Source: Halosimplex pelagicum
Lineage (GTDB): Archaea; Halobacteriota; Halobacteria; Halobacteriales; Haloarculaceae
NCBI RefSeq assembly: GCF_013415905.1
Contig: NZ_CP058909.1
Location: forward strand, 2,108,001-2,172,000
Length of the DNA: 64,000 nt
Direction of reading: 5' to 3'
The position numbers and the translations under genes were made by a program. Below, one piece after another: positions 36,955 through 46,102 of this stretch; the stretch's first letter is position 1; each line of letters opens with the position of its first letter. The notes beneath the pieces were generated by a model, which was not told the DNA's origin, made no database searches, and saw only the letters and a list, made by a program, of their open reading frames with translations.

Positions 36955-37101
36955 ATCACGGACCCAACTCCGCCGAGCGGAGGCAAAACCCTTGCGGCGG
37001 CCGGTCACCGGATTGAGACCGGCCACAGCGACGAGGGACGCCCTGTCCACAACAGGCCGTGCGGTGCCGGCTGGACACAAGCGGAGCGGTCAGGCTTCCG
37101 G

Positions 37102-38241
37102 TTACTCGATCCGGTAGCGCTCCAGTGCTTCCTCGTCGATATCGATCCCCAGTCCCGGGCCATCGGGGACCGCTAGCTCCCCGCCACGCGGGTCGAGGGG
37201 GTCCTCGAGTAACTCGTCGCGAAGCGGATTCGGGCTTCGGTCGAACTCGAAGGGCAAGAGTACGGGAACGTTCTCCGAATGAGGGTACGTCGTCAGGCTG
37301 GCATAGAAGTGCAACGCCGCAGCGACGCCGACGCCACCGTTCCAGACGTGCGGGCAAACGGGGATGTTCTCCGTCGCAGCGAGCTTGGCGATGAACCTGG
37401 CCTCCGAGAGCCCGCCGATACGACCGATGTTCGGCTGGACGATGTCGACGAGGCGCTCGTCGAGCAGTTGCTTGTACTCGAAGCGACCGTAGTGGGCCTC
37501 CCCCGCGGCGACCGGGATATCGAGTTCGGGCGTCAGCTGTCGATATCCAGAGAGGTTCTCGGCAGGGACCGGCTCTTCGACCCACGTGAGGTCATATTTC
37601 TCCAGCGCCGCGACGGATCGCCGTGCCTGCTTGGGGGTGTAGTTGCCGTTGAAGTCGACCATGATCTGTGTCTCGTCCCCCAGGATTTCGCGAGCGGTCG
37701 AAACGCGGTCGATGTCGTCCTCGACTCCCCGTCCGATCTTGAGTTTGACCGCCGTAAACTCCTCGTCGGCGGCCGCCCGCATCGGCTCTTCGATGTCCTG
37801 GCCCCAGGAAGTGAAATACCCGGTCGAAGCATAGGGGACGACCGACGAGACATCCCCGCTACCGAGGAGTCGCGTGACGGATTCGCCGGTCAGTTTTCCG
37901 AGGATGTCCCAGAGGGCGATGTCAACCCCGCTGATGGCGCTCTGGACGAAGGGGCCGTCGGCGAAGTGATAGTCCACCAGACTCCCGGTGTAGCTGTCCG
38001 TCACGAGCGATTCGACCTGGTAGGGATCCATGCCGACGATCTCGTCGGCCAGGAGTTCGTCGATCGCCGTCGCGACGGTTCGCGGCGGTGCGAACGCCTC
38101 GCCCCAGCCGACGAGTCCGTCCTCGGTCTCGGCCCTGACGAGCGTCGTGAATCGCGTATCGGTCTTGCCGCGTGAGCTTCCCAGCGCTCGACCGTCGAGG
38201 GAGTGTGATAGCGGTATCGCGTCGATGGTCTGGATAGTCAC
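37102..38241 (-). CDS. Mandelate racemase/muconate-lactonizing-type enolase-superfamily enzyme
   Basis: 379 residues with a GTG start at 38241. The KxK base is in AVKLKIGRG at about 165, followed by QIMVDFNGNY at about 190, VEEPVPAENL, PVAAGEAHYG, VQPNIGRIGG and CPHVWNGGVGVAAALH. All Mg ligands (Asp, Glu, Glu) and both Lys are present, so it should be active. The MR/MLE group includes mandelate racemase, rhamnonate and galactarate-type dehydratases. The substrate cannot be assigned. It lies 150 bp from the HTH protein in the same orientation. Confidence 0.82.
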   Translation of the reverse strand: MTIQTIDAIPLSHSLDGRALGSSRGKTDTRFTTLVRAETEDGLVGWGEAFAPPRTVATAIDELLADEIVGMDPYQVESLVTDSYTGSLVDYHFADGPFVQSAISGVDIALWDILGKLTGESVTRLLGSGDVSSVVPYASTGYFTSWGQDIEEPMRAAADEEFTAVKLKIGRGVEDDIDRVSTAREILGDETQIMVDFNGNYTPKQARRSVAALEKYDLTWVEEPVPAENLSGYRQLTPELDIPVAAGEAHYGRFEYKQLLDERLVDIVQPNIGRIGGLSEARFIAKLAATENIPVCPHVWNGGVGVAAALHFYASLTTYPHSENVPVLLPFEFDRSPNPLRDELLEDPLDPRGGELAVPDGPGLGIDIDEEALERYRIE

Positions 38242-38343
38242 AGCACGATCTTAGAACGCTCGGGCATATCTCTTACTAGGAACCACGGAGAGAGATCGAC
38301 TCACCGCTTCGATACCCAGGATTGGTGGCTACGCGTTGCCGGG

Positions 38344-38589
38344 TTACTTATCGCCGTTTGCGCTCTTTTGGTCGACTGGCATTTCCTCCTCGTTGGATCC
38401 CCCGGGGTCGCGTATCCGCGGCATCATCCTGTAGCGGAAGTAGATCGTCCAGAAGGCCGCGATCGTGGCAACGACACCGACCACGAACAGGCGATTCCCG
38501 ACTTCGAGTCTCCCTACTACGGCGGCACCACTGTACACGACACCGAAGTTGTAGAGCAGGACAGTCCAGTCCGTTCTCTTGAGCGGCAT
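38344..38589 (-). CDS. Small membrane protein
   Basis: 81 residues with two hydrophobic segments (VLLYNFGVVYSGAAVV and LFVVGVVATIAAFWTIYF), a charged FRYRMMPRIRD stretch and a hydrophilic tail. Not a recognised family. The positive-inside arrangement supports a real membrane protein. Confidence 0.55.
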   Translation of the reverse strand: MPLKRTDWTVLLYNFGVVYSGAAVVGRLEVGNRLFVVGVVATIAAFWTIYFRYRMMPRIRDPGGSNEEEMPVDQKSANGDK

Positions 38590-38718
38590 AGTTTCCCATA
38601 CGCAACTGCGTGCTTAAACCCGGCGCTAGAAGTCCCGAACCAAAATAAGACAGTATAGCACGTTTAGTGGGTCACTGGTTAGTGAAGGGCCAAGCCGAAC
38701 CAGGGGTTTTGCGCGATA

Positions 38719-39348
38719 TCACTCCGGTTTCCCTGCGTAGTTGACATACGACTCGAGAACTGAGGAGGCGTTCTCAGTCACCGAGGCCCCGTGATACACG
38801 AGTCCAACATCGAAGGAGAACTCGACGAGAGTCTCTAGACTCTCTTTGGCCTGTATGAGGTTCTGAGAGTGATGGGCCGGTGGAAGGTGGAAGTAGCCGT
38901 CCGGGAGCCCGTACCGATCCGCACCAGAGACTGCGTCACCCAGAACGGCAATTCCGGCATCGTCGTCGATCAGTGAGTGATGGTCAGGTTCGTGACCAGG
39001 CGTGTGGACCGCAGTGTACGGTCCGATCTGGTCCCCATCTCCATATCGATAGTCGGGTTCAACATCGAGTTCCTCCACTGTCTGCTCCGGGACCCACGTC
39101 TCAGCGTCGTACTTGTTTGCGATGGTGTCGAACCCCCCGATGTGGTCATCATCGCCGTGCGTGATGACGATACGTTCCGGATCGACACCAACCTCTGTGA
39201 TAGCGTCGATGACGGAGTCCGTCGTCTCTTCGAACCCAGTGTCGAAAAGCGTTGGAGTCTCATCACTCCGGAAGAACGCCCGGAACCGGTTACCATCGCG
39301 TTTGAGGCAGGTGATATCGTACACCTCGGTGACGATCTCGGTAGGCAT
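38719..39348 (-). CDS. Metallo-beta-lactamase-fold hydrolase
   Basis: 209 residues. The metal motif is ITHGDDDHIGG (a HxxxDH variant of HxHxDH). TPGHEPDHHSL follows at about 118, then VLGDAV, and a late His in VYHGAS. These fit the MBL superfamily with one or two metals. The HGDDDH variant occurs in haloarchaeal members of the glyoxalase-II/lactonase-like group. Substrate unknown. An upstream TTG start was rejected because the AT-rich TATTTT-like promoter at 39372-39378 lies about 27 bp before the ATG at 39348. Confidence 0.78.
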   Translation of the reverse strand: MPTEIVTEVYDITCLKRDGNRFRAFFRSDETPTLFDTGFEETTDSVIDAITEVGVDPERIVITHGDDDHIGGFDTIANKYDAETWVPEQTVEELDVEPDYRYGDGDQIGPYTAVHTPGHEPDHHSLIDDDAGIAVLGDAVSGADRYGLPDGYFHLPPAHHSQNLIQAKESLETLVEFSFDVGLVYHGASVTENASSVLESYVNYAGKPE

Positions 39349-41085
39349 ACGCGCCAAATTGACGACTGGTGATAAAATTCTACCGTAGCCAGATTGGAGT
39401 AGTCCCCCCAGACGAGCGATGCTCTCCGGCTAGCCAGGACTTCAAGACAGAACGGCAGTAGACAATGGTAAGCGAGAATCGCGAGCGACGGAGTCCTTTC
39501 CGACCAGAGGTATACGTTTGAGTGACAACGGAGTGTCCCGGACCCACTCCAAGCGATGATTCAGACCCGTCCGTTACTGGCAGCCGTTATAGACGAGAGA
39601 TACCAGAGAGGGGGGGAGCCGAAGACTAGCCGTGAGGCCTCAACGGGCCTCACAGCCAGCAAGGCCGCGGTGAAAACCGAACAGAGCCCCGAATCGAACG
39701 TGGCAACGTTGACAGTGGTTCGGCGGGCACACCGCAGGCCTGTAGTACACAGCGAGTGGGTCTGCGCTTGTGTAGGGTTGGCTGGCGATCTCACATCTGT
39801 CCCGCGTGGGGTTCGGGACAATTGTGTGGTTACTATGCATCCATAAATAAGTATTGGTTGGTAGTTGACAGGATTTACTGGCGACCTTTCGACCCACTAG
39901 AAAGAGGAGACAATCCACGCGGATACAATGTTCCACTATACGGGACGATTGAACTGGGAGAATAACTCTGCTCAGCTGGAGAGATAGTCACTGAATCACC
40001 TAAACTTTCAGAATTAACCAAAGCACGTAGCAAGTGGCCAAAATCGAAATGAGTCCTAACGAGCAGCCCTCAACACGTGGAGTTCTACTATCCCGCTATG
40101 CGGGACAACATTGGTGCCCAGAGAGGATAATCAGTCCATACCTGAGACCAGAGAACCATTGAAAATTGAACACTGGCCGCCAGGTCTGATCAAAGTATAA
40201 ACGCAGATCTCGATCATAGATACGCTTCTCCAACGCGAATATTACAATATTAGTATCGTAATCTACCGAGCGGGGAAGCCGATCACATGTTGAAAGGTAA
40301 TATTACACTATTAGTACTGTAATCTACTGAGCTGGGAAGCCGATCACATGTTGAAAGGTAATATTACACTGTTAGTACTGTAATCCTTTTTCAAACTCCA
40401 TGCCTAATACCGGTCACTGTCTTCAACACGGCCGCCCCAGGAGCGCAGACAAGAGTACGTACACAACCGAGAATTACAGTACTCAACACTTCCAGAGCAT
40501 ACGCTGATGTGAGGGCCCGATCGCAAATGTATCCCCATAGAGGACGCGACGCTATTGAATCGAGTTTGAGTACTGAATGGGAGGAACCGTCTTTCCAAGT
40601 TCTGGGGTGTCTCACCCGCTGCCGCACAAGACTGAGGAGTGACGACAGCTCCGGCTTCGCTTGCACAAGATCACGATCTAAAGGCCCGTTGGGTCTCATT
40701 TGGACAGGCCAAGCGCAAAGGCGCTATGGCGCCACCCAACAAAATCATATCGTGGAGATCTCGCCAATAACCTCTTAGATCGAAATATCTCTTTCACCAT
40801 ACTGTTCCTCTATGCGGGAAAGAATTCCACGCGATAGTCAAAGATGACTTAGATCAATGAAACAGGTTCAGCGATCATCAACAGTTGTGTGAGACTAAAT
40901 CAGGACCAACAAAAAGCAACACCCCGAGAATTTCCAAGTCGCACGAATTAATGAGGGTTCAGTATCCAATGTTCAGATAGGTTTCTGGATGGTTGTTCCG
41001 AACCAGTGGCAGGTCCAGTAGGCGGATGAATGCGCGTTCCGAACCAGACACTTCGACTGGAGGTTTTCATCGAGATAGCGATGAT
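39349..41085. other. Gene-poor 1.7-kb stretch with palindromes and tandem repeats
   Basis: No supported gene; open frames near 39556-39846 and 40391-40778 lack family motifs. GTGAGGCC and GGCCTCAC at 39631-39652 form a hairpin (6-nt loop) like those at IS200/IS605 ends, possibly a relic. Three similar dyads occur: TTCCACTATACGGGA (39931-39945), TCCCGCTATGCGGGA (40091-40105, perfect) and TTCCTCTATGCGGGAA (40805-40820). A 61-bp tandem repeat lies at 40241-40385. The base composition is lower in GC than the flanks. Confidence 0.55.
40241..40385. repeat. Three-copy 61-bp tandem repeat with a palindromic core
   Basis: Copies of the core ATTACA(N)nTGTAAT begin at 40241, 40302 and 40363, a period of 61 bp. 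Each has the form ATTACAxTATTAGTAxxGTAATC, an imperfect inverted repeat with a central TATTAGTA; the third has TGTTAGTA. The spacer (GGGAAGCCGATCACATGTTG) is nearly identical between the first two intervals. The dyad looks like a protein-binding site and the array like an iteron block. It lies about 1.8 kb before the first orc1/cdc6 gene, with an insertion sequence between them. Confidence 0.8.
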
Positions 41086-42106
41086 AAACGTACAACGCTC
41101 ATGCGTAGCACGTTGTTGATTTCACAGCGTCGCTTGGACAGCGTGTTTGAGAGCATCTCGCCCTGGTTTCCGGTATAGTTCTCGGCGGAGTTGGAACGCT
41201 CTGAGATACTGTGTCAGCTTGTCCTTCGAGATACCGCGGTGGGGCGAGAGCCACCGTCGCGTCAGCGACGTGTGGCTCTCGCAGGTGTTGACGTGAACTT
41301 CCTCATCGGCGTATTCGCCGTCGCCGTGGACGACGTATTCGCGGTCGAATGCGTCGTCCGCTTCGAGCGGTTCGTACGCTCGAAAGCCGTCGGTATAGAC
41401 CGTGATCGACTCCTCTTTGCGGTCAGCAAGCAGGAGTCGAATCGTCGATTCGTCGGCGGCTTTCGCTGGAATCACGTACCGCTGTCCGGTCCCACGATCA
41501 GCGATTATGAACACGGGTGGCTTGTCGCCATCGTACGAACCACGCCCGCGCGTGGACAGGCCACGCGAGCGCGACTCTTGGTCACGCTCGCGGCCTTTCT
41601 TCCCCGCGTTGACGTACACTTCGTCGATTTCGACCGGTCCAACCAGATCGAGAGAGGGCGCATCGACCGCTCTGGCAAAGCGCTCGATGCGCCGCTGGAT
41701 CGTCTTGTGTGTCACGTCGATTTCGCACTGTAGTTGCCGGAGGCTCGTGTTAAACCGGAGAAACGCGTAGATCGAGAACAACCACCGGCGGAGCGCAATC
41801 TTCGAGTGAGCGAAGATCGTGCCCGTCTTGTCGTTGAACGTGCGGTCGCAATTCTTACAGAGATACCGTTGAAACTCTCTGTAGCTGCCGTTTCTGACCG
41901 TGCGGTCAGAACGGCAGCGAGGACAGGTAACACCGTCACGCCAGCGAACCTGTTGGAGCAGGTCCGCTGCGACCGATTCCGACCCGAACACATCTAGCGG
42001 AATCATTCGTGTCGGGCACCGCTGACGCGGTGCCCTTGTCCTCTTCGACTCCACAGCGACCGCTCAGGAGTATCAACAATCTCCTACGGATGAGCGAAAC
42101 GTACAA
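41086..42106. mobile_element. IS1595-family element (ISH4-like), complete, with target-site duplication
   Basis: About 1.0 kb. A 25-bp imperfect inverted repeat (21 of 25 matching) occupies 41096-41120 and 42072-42096. The flanks carry the identical decamer AAACGTACAA (41086-41095 and 42097-42106), consistent with an 8-bp duplication plus chance matches. The transposase gene fills the interior. It is intact and probably recent. It interrupts the stretch between the 61-bp repeats and the first orc1/cdc6. Confidence 0.85.
41122..42006 (-). CDS. IS1595-family (ISH4-like) transposase
   Basis: 294 residues. An N-terminal zinc ribbon (VTCPRCRSDRTV, YLCKNCDRTF) is followed by KIALRRWLFSIYAFLRFNTS. 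The DDE core has VEIDEVYVNAGK, then ITVYTDGFRAYE. The expected third acidic residue (Glu/His) lies in VNTCESHTSLTRRWLSPHRG. This is the ISXO2/IS1595 fold as in ISH4. Complete and apparently active. A decayed relative lies at 62437-62860. Confidence 0.9.
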   Translation of the reverse strand: MIPLDVFGSESVAADLLQQVRWRDGVTCPRCRSDRTVRNGSYREFQRYLCKNCDRTFNDKTGTIFAHSKIALRRWLFSIYAFLRFNTSLRQLQCEIDVTHKTIQRRIERFARAVDAPSLDLVGPVEIDEVYVNAGKKGRERDQESRSRGLSTRGRGSYDGDKPPVFIIADRGTGQRYVIPAKAADESTIRLLLADRKEESITVYTDGFRAYEPLEADDAFDREYVVHGDGEYADEEVHVNTCESHTSLTRRWLSPHRGISKDKLTQYLRAFQLRRELYRKPGRDALKHAVQATL

Positions 42107-42212
42107 AACCAACTGGTAGAAGAACGCGAATTTTAAGCGATAGAACAGGCATAGTACGCGAATAGAGGTCGATAGAGGTCAATGTTTTAACGTTGCAGTA
42201 TATACCCAAGAT

Positions 42213-43667
42213 ATGGCCGGTAGCGATCAGAATACCATAGATCAATCTACCACACATAAGGACACTTGTTTTCAATCCGGAAAGAAATTCGAACAGACAC
42301 GAGAAGACACGAACAAAAACAGAGGGACGAATCAGGGAGACGTGGATTCCAACCAACGTGGTCGCCGGTCTATTCAGCAGTTGCTCGGTGACGAGGGGAA
42401 AGCGTCTGTTTTCGCTGATCCGGAGCTCGTGCAGTCGGAGACATGCGTCGACGAAGGCCGGATCGTCGGGCGTGATGACCAACTTGAGTCTGTAGTTTCG
42501 TGTCTGAAGCCAGCTCTTCAGGGCAGGAACCCCGCAAATATGCTGTTACACGGCCCCGCTGGAACGGGCAAGTCTCTTCTTATTCGCGCTGTCGCACAGC
42601 AGATAGGCAAACTCTGCCAGCTGAAGGGAGAACGGTTCGAGATAGTATCCACCAATTGCCGTTCGATCAACACGCTGGATCAAGCAGTCTACGAGCTCGT
42701 CCGAACCGCTGCGGAAGATTGCGACACCGAGATCGGAGTTCCGGAAATAGGTGTCTCAACGAGACAGAAATACCGACGGTTGTACGAGCTCATCGAGAAT
42801 TACTACGACACGGTTATATTCGTTCTTGACGAGATCGACCTCTTAGTGGGCCAACAAGCAAACGACGGGCCCGCGTATTCGAAGATACTCCGTGAACTAT
42901 CACGAGCAGGTAGCACTGGTGAGATCGAGGGGCATGCATCGGTTGCTGCACTGACTAGGGACCCGTCGTTCATCGAAAATCTCGACGGGCGCACCGAAAG
43001 TACGTTCGATCCCCGAGACATCCCCTTTCCGGACTACGACGACGCTCAGTTGCGTGAGATCCTCGAGAAACGCCGTGACGCGTTTCGCCGAGATGCACTT
43101 GAGGATGGCATAATTCCGCTTATTGCAGCGCTTGCAGCACAAAGCTCTGGTAGCGCCAGAACTGCGATCAACCTGTTCCGGAGTGGCGGCGATCTCGCCG
43201 ATAAATGGAACGAGAAGACGGTTACAAAGAACCACGTTCGCGAGTCTTGGGAGACACTCGATAAAGAGGGCTCTTTGAAGATTATAGAAGAACTATCGAT
43301 TCAAAAAAAGGCGTCCCTGTATGCGACTGCATCTATCGCCTGCCACTCTCCCTGTTCACGAGCGACAGCTCCGAGTCCAATCGGGTTCAAACTCTATCAG
43401 TGGGTCGCCGGCCAGCTCGATGTTGACCAGATGACTCGCGAGACGTATGTGAAATATATGAAGAAGATGTCCTCATATGGACTGGTATCATCCTCCCGAA
43501 AGAGCCGTGGTCGGGGTGGTGGTGTGTACATGGAGTTTTCTTTTTCAGAGGACCCAAAAGCAATCGTGGACCGCATCGTCGACGGTTCACGTATAAGATC
43601 AATAGCCGAACAAGAACAGCATCTCCAGAAAACTATCAGTACTCTATTAGACAAGTTCCACGAATAG
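42213..43667 (+). CDS. orc: Orc1/Cdc6 family replication initiator (first copy)
   Basis: 484 residues. A 75-residue hydrophilic N-terminus precedes the AAA+ core: RIVGRDDQL at about 88, Walker A HGPAGTGKSLL at about 113, Walker B VIFVLDEIDLL at about 207, and a sensor-like RTAINLF near 315. The C-terminal winged helix spans about 360-460 (RETYVKYMKKMSSYGLVSS). Orc1/Cdc6 proteins bind origin boxes and load the MCM helicase. TATA-like TTTTAA lies at about 42185. No canonical origin box was seen close to the gene. The 61-bp repeats at 40241 and the palindromes at 43946-44070 are possible binding regions. Confidence 0.9.
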   Translation: MAGSDQNTIDQSTTHKDTCFQSGKKFEQTREDTNKNRGTNQGDVDSNQRGRRSIQQLLGDEGKASVFADPELVQSETCVDEGRIVGRDDQLESVVSCLKPALQGRNPANMLLHGPAGTGKSLLIRAVAQQIGKLCQLKGERFEIVSTNCRSINTLDQAVYELVRTAAEDCDTEIGVPEIGVSTRQKYRRLYELIENYYDTVIFVLDEIDLLVGQQANDGPAYSKILRELSRAGSTGEIEGHASVAALTRDPSFIENLDGRTESTFDPRDIPFPDYDDAQLREILEKRRDAFRRDALEDGIIPLIAALAAQSSGSARTAINLFRSGGDLADKWNEKTVTKNHVRESWETLDKEGSLKIIEELSIQKKASLYATASIACHSPCSRATAPSPIGFKLYQWVAGQLDVDQMTRETYVKYMKKMSSYGLVSSSRKSRGRGGGVYMEFSFSEDPKAIVDRIVDGSRIRSIAEQEQHLQKTISTLLDKFHE

Positions 43668-44296
43668 TGTGACGAACATAGAGTCCTCGATCACGGCATC
43701 ATATAGTTTCGAACAAACTCGAGTAAGGGTTGTCCATCCAAGAGGTGGCTGATTATCCGAGGGTCTGATATCCTTCCACGACTAAACAGCAGTTTCGGAT
43801 TCGATCGCTGGAATTTCCGACAAAAAGTTCGATTATCAGCACTGCTCAAGATCGATTCTGCTGCATGGATAGTGTGGTCACCGCTGGAATAGTACCCGAG
43901 ACATCAAACGACTGCTTCCCGCTCGTTTGAGAGTCGCATTGAGGCGTGAGAGCTGAGGGCTCTCACAGTCACTGTTCCTTTGGAATGCCAGAGAGGTGGA
44001 TACGCCGTAGTCAGGGGCGGCCCCTGACAAGAGTCATGGTTCGAACACGTATACGGCGGATGTATCCACCCAGATGTCACTATTTTGACAGTGGGCCCCG
44101 TATGGGTGCATGGGGCATGGTTTGCGAGCGGTTCGGGTGTCTCCGAGGTGGGGAGACATTTTGTGTGACTGGCCCAAAAATAATAAATCTTTCTTTTTAA
44201 ATCACTCAAATCATCGATTAAAAATACCGCAAATTACTTAAAAGGATTTGAGATACGAGTGTGTGACGGACTCGAAGCAGCGGCTAAATATCATAT
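43668..44296. other. Intergenic region with nested palindromes and an AT-rich stretch
   Basis: About 630 bp downstream of the first orc1/cdc6 with no supported gene. GTGAGAG CTGAGGG CTCTCAC at 43946-43966 is a 7-bp hairpin. GTCAGGGGC G GCCCCTGAC at 44010-44028 is a perfect 19-bp palindrome. Outer arms at 43995-44009 and 44052-44070 form a further inverted repeat (with a 4-bp insertion in one arm). From about 44170 to 44260 the DNA is AT-rich, with a CTCAAATC (44205-44212) and GATTTGAG (44245-44252) dyad. It could be an origin region or a promoter region for the next gene. Confidence 0.5.
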
Positions 44297-45970
44297 ATGA
44301 TTTTTTTTACCCATTCTTTTATTACCATGAATGTGCCTCTCTTTGCCATGATTGAGTTGATTTATTCAAAGGTCCGGGAACAGCGGCTGATAAGCCCGTT
44401 GCTCAAAAATAAAGCAGAAGAGAGTACAAACAGCGAACGATCTCAGGCAAAATCAAACGCCCAAAATCCAGTCTCAACTGATGGTGGCACGGAACTTTCG
44501 TCTAAGAGGGGTTCCAATGGAACCACTGGGCAGTCAGCAGACACTAACATTGACTTTGATGATGAAAAGTTACTCAATGGAATCGGACTACCTTTGTTTA
44601 TGCTCGACGCCAGTGGGTCGTGTATCGCCTGGAATGAAAGTATAGAACAGTTGGCTGGAGTGGCCCAAACAGAGGTGAAACGGGACACGTCCATTGCCGA
44701 AGCACTCTACTCCACAGTAAGTGCAGAGCCGACGCTCGCCGAACGGGTGCTCCAAGCACCCGACCACGCTCACGACGCGTCTGATGTAACGGTAGCAGAC
44801 GGCGACCTCTCCGTCTACGAAACCGAACGGCGGGTGTCGATGCCAGACGGGTCAGACCGTCATTACGAGTGTTCTGCCCGTCCACTTTATCAGGATGGGC
44901 AACTCGCAGGTGTACTTCAGACCGTCCAAGAACGGACTGATGAAGTCCGACGTCACGACACTATCTCATCGCTGGTCGAAGAATTGATCGCCACGTTCGA
45001 AGCGATCGCTGCAGGGGATCTCGAAGCACGAGCGGAGTTCAATCAACGTACTGACGCAGTCGATCAAGAACTGTTCGCTGTCATCGATGAGGTCAACAGG
45101 ATGGCTGACCAACTAGAATCGCTCGCAGAGAGAGTTGAAGCACAGACCGAGACGCTCGCCGAATTGGGGGAAGAGTCAGCCGAGGCTGCAGCCCGGATCG
45201 ACACACACGTCGCCGAACAACGCGATCTCCTCGGCTCCGCTGGTGCCGAGATGGAGGAGTTCTCAGCCAATATGGAGGAGGTCGCAGCGAGTGCGGATGA
45301 GATCGCGGCCGCAGCCGATGATGCTCAGACAGCAGCCGAGGAGGGCAGAGAAGCAGGCGAACGTGCCCGCGAGGCTACCGATTCCGTCACCGAGACCAGC
45401 GACGAGCTAGTCGACACGGTTCAACAACTCGAAGCCAGTATCACAGACGTGGAAACGATGCTCGAGGTGATTGACGACGTTGCCGAGCAGACGAATCTGC
45501 TCGCGTTGAACGCGTCGATCGAATCTGCCCGGGCCGGCACGGCCGGCGACGGGTTCGGCGTCGTCGCCGACGAGATCAAAGAACTCGCCGCGGAAACCCG
45601 AGAACACACCGAAGCGATCGACGAGAGCGTAGGTACGATCCAGTCACAGGCGGAGACTGCGACGAGCGCGGTCGAGCAGTCGCACTCGCAAGTCACCCAA
45701 ACAAGCGAGCAAATCGACTCGGCGCTTGCCTCACTCGATGAGATCGCCAAAGCCGTCGATGAGACTGCCGTCGGGATCCGTGAAGTAGCCGACGCCAACG
45801 ACGCCCAGGCCACCGCAGTCCAAGACGTCCTCGGCATTATCGAGGATGCCAGAGAGCAGGCAGACCACGTCGAAGACGCGAGCGATGAAATCGTCGTACT
45901 CGTTGAGAATCAGCAATCTGGCATCGAAGAGTTGCAGGAGCGCGTCCGATCGCTCAGCCAAACCGAGTAG
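44297..45970 (+). CDS. Soluble PAS-containing methyl-accepting chemotaxis transducer
   Basis: 557 residues; the first ATG is uncertain, with ATG 44327 an alternative. A PAS-like sensor domain at about 90-215 ([40 protein letters not shown]) is followed by HAMP-like helices ([13 protein letters not shown]). The signalling domain carries the conserved tip [18 protein letters not shown] with [14 protein letters not shown]. No membrane helix is seen, so this is a cytoplasmic Htr-type transducer. No che genes are in the window, so it must signal to a kinase elsewhere. The sensed ligand is unknown. Confidence 0.85.
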   Translation: MIFFTHSFITMNVPLFAMIELIYSKVREQRLISPLLKNKAEESTNSERSQAKSNAQNPVSTDGGTELSSKRGSNGTTGQSADTNIDFDDEKLLNGIGLPLFMLDASGSCIAWNESIEQLAGVAQTEVKRDTSIAEALYSTVSAEPTLAERVLQAPDHAHDASDVTVADGDLSVYETERRVSMPDGSDRHYECSARPLYQDGQLAGVLQTVQERTDEVRRHDTISSLVEELIATFEAIAAGDLEARAEFNQRTDAVDQELFAVIDEVNRMADQLESLAERVEAQTETLAELGEESAEAAARIDTHVAEQRDLLGSAGAEMEEFSANMEEVAASADEIAAAADDAQTAAEEGREAGERAREATDSVTETSDELVDTVQQLEASITDVETMLEVIDDVAEQTNLLALNASIESARAGTAGDGFGVVADEIKELAAETREHTEAIDESVGTIQSQAETATSAVEQSHSQVTQTSEQIDSALASLDEIAKAVDETAVGIREVADANDAQATAVQDVLGIIEDAREQADHVEDASDEIVVLVENQQSGIEELQERVRSLSQTE

Positions 45971-46102
45971 GATTTGTTACTGCCTATCGACTGCAACTGT
46001 TCGCGAAGATAGTTCGTATTCATCTGCGTTCGAGCGGCTAATTATTATCGTTGAAAGTTACGTCGATGTTATTATTAGGGACATCGAGTTACGTTCTAAA
46101 CA

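Noticed and set aside
39556..39846. Plus-strand frame after the MBL gene that might be a TnpB C-terminus
   Set aside because: Only a hairpin and a Ser/Thr-rich tail hint at it; no catalytic motif, so it was not annotated as a gene or a firm relic.
40241..40385. 61-bp repeats as a CRISPR array
   Set aside because: The repeat and spacer are both conserved and the dyad core is too short; they behave as a tandem repeat.
40391..40778. Overlapping open frames near the 61-bp repeats
   Set aside because: Composition does not resemble haloarchaeal proteins and no motif is visible in either strand.
44036..44052. GGTTCGAAC resembling the T-arm of a tRNA
   Set aside because: No acceptor, D or anticodon stems fit around it; the surrounding bases form other palindromes.
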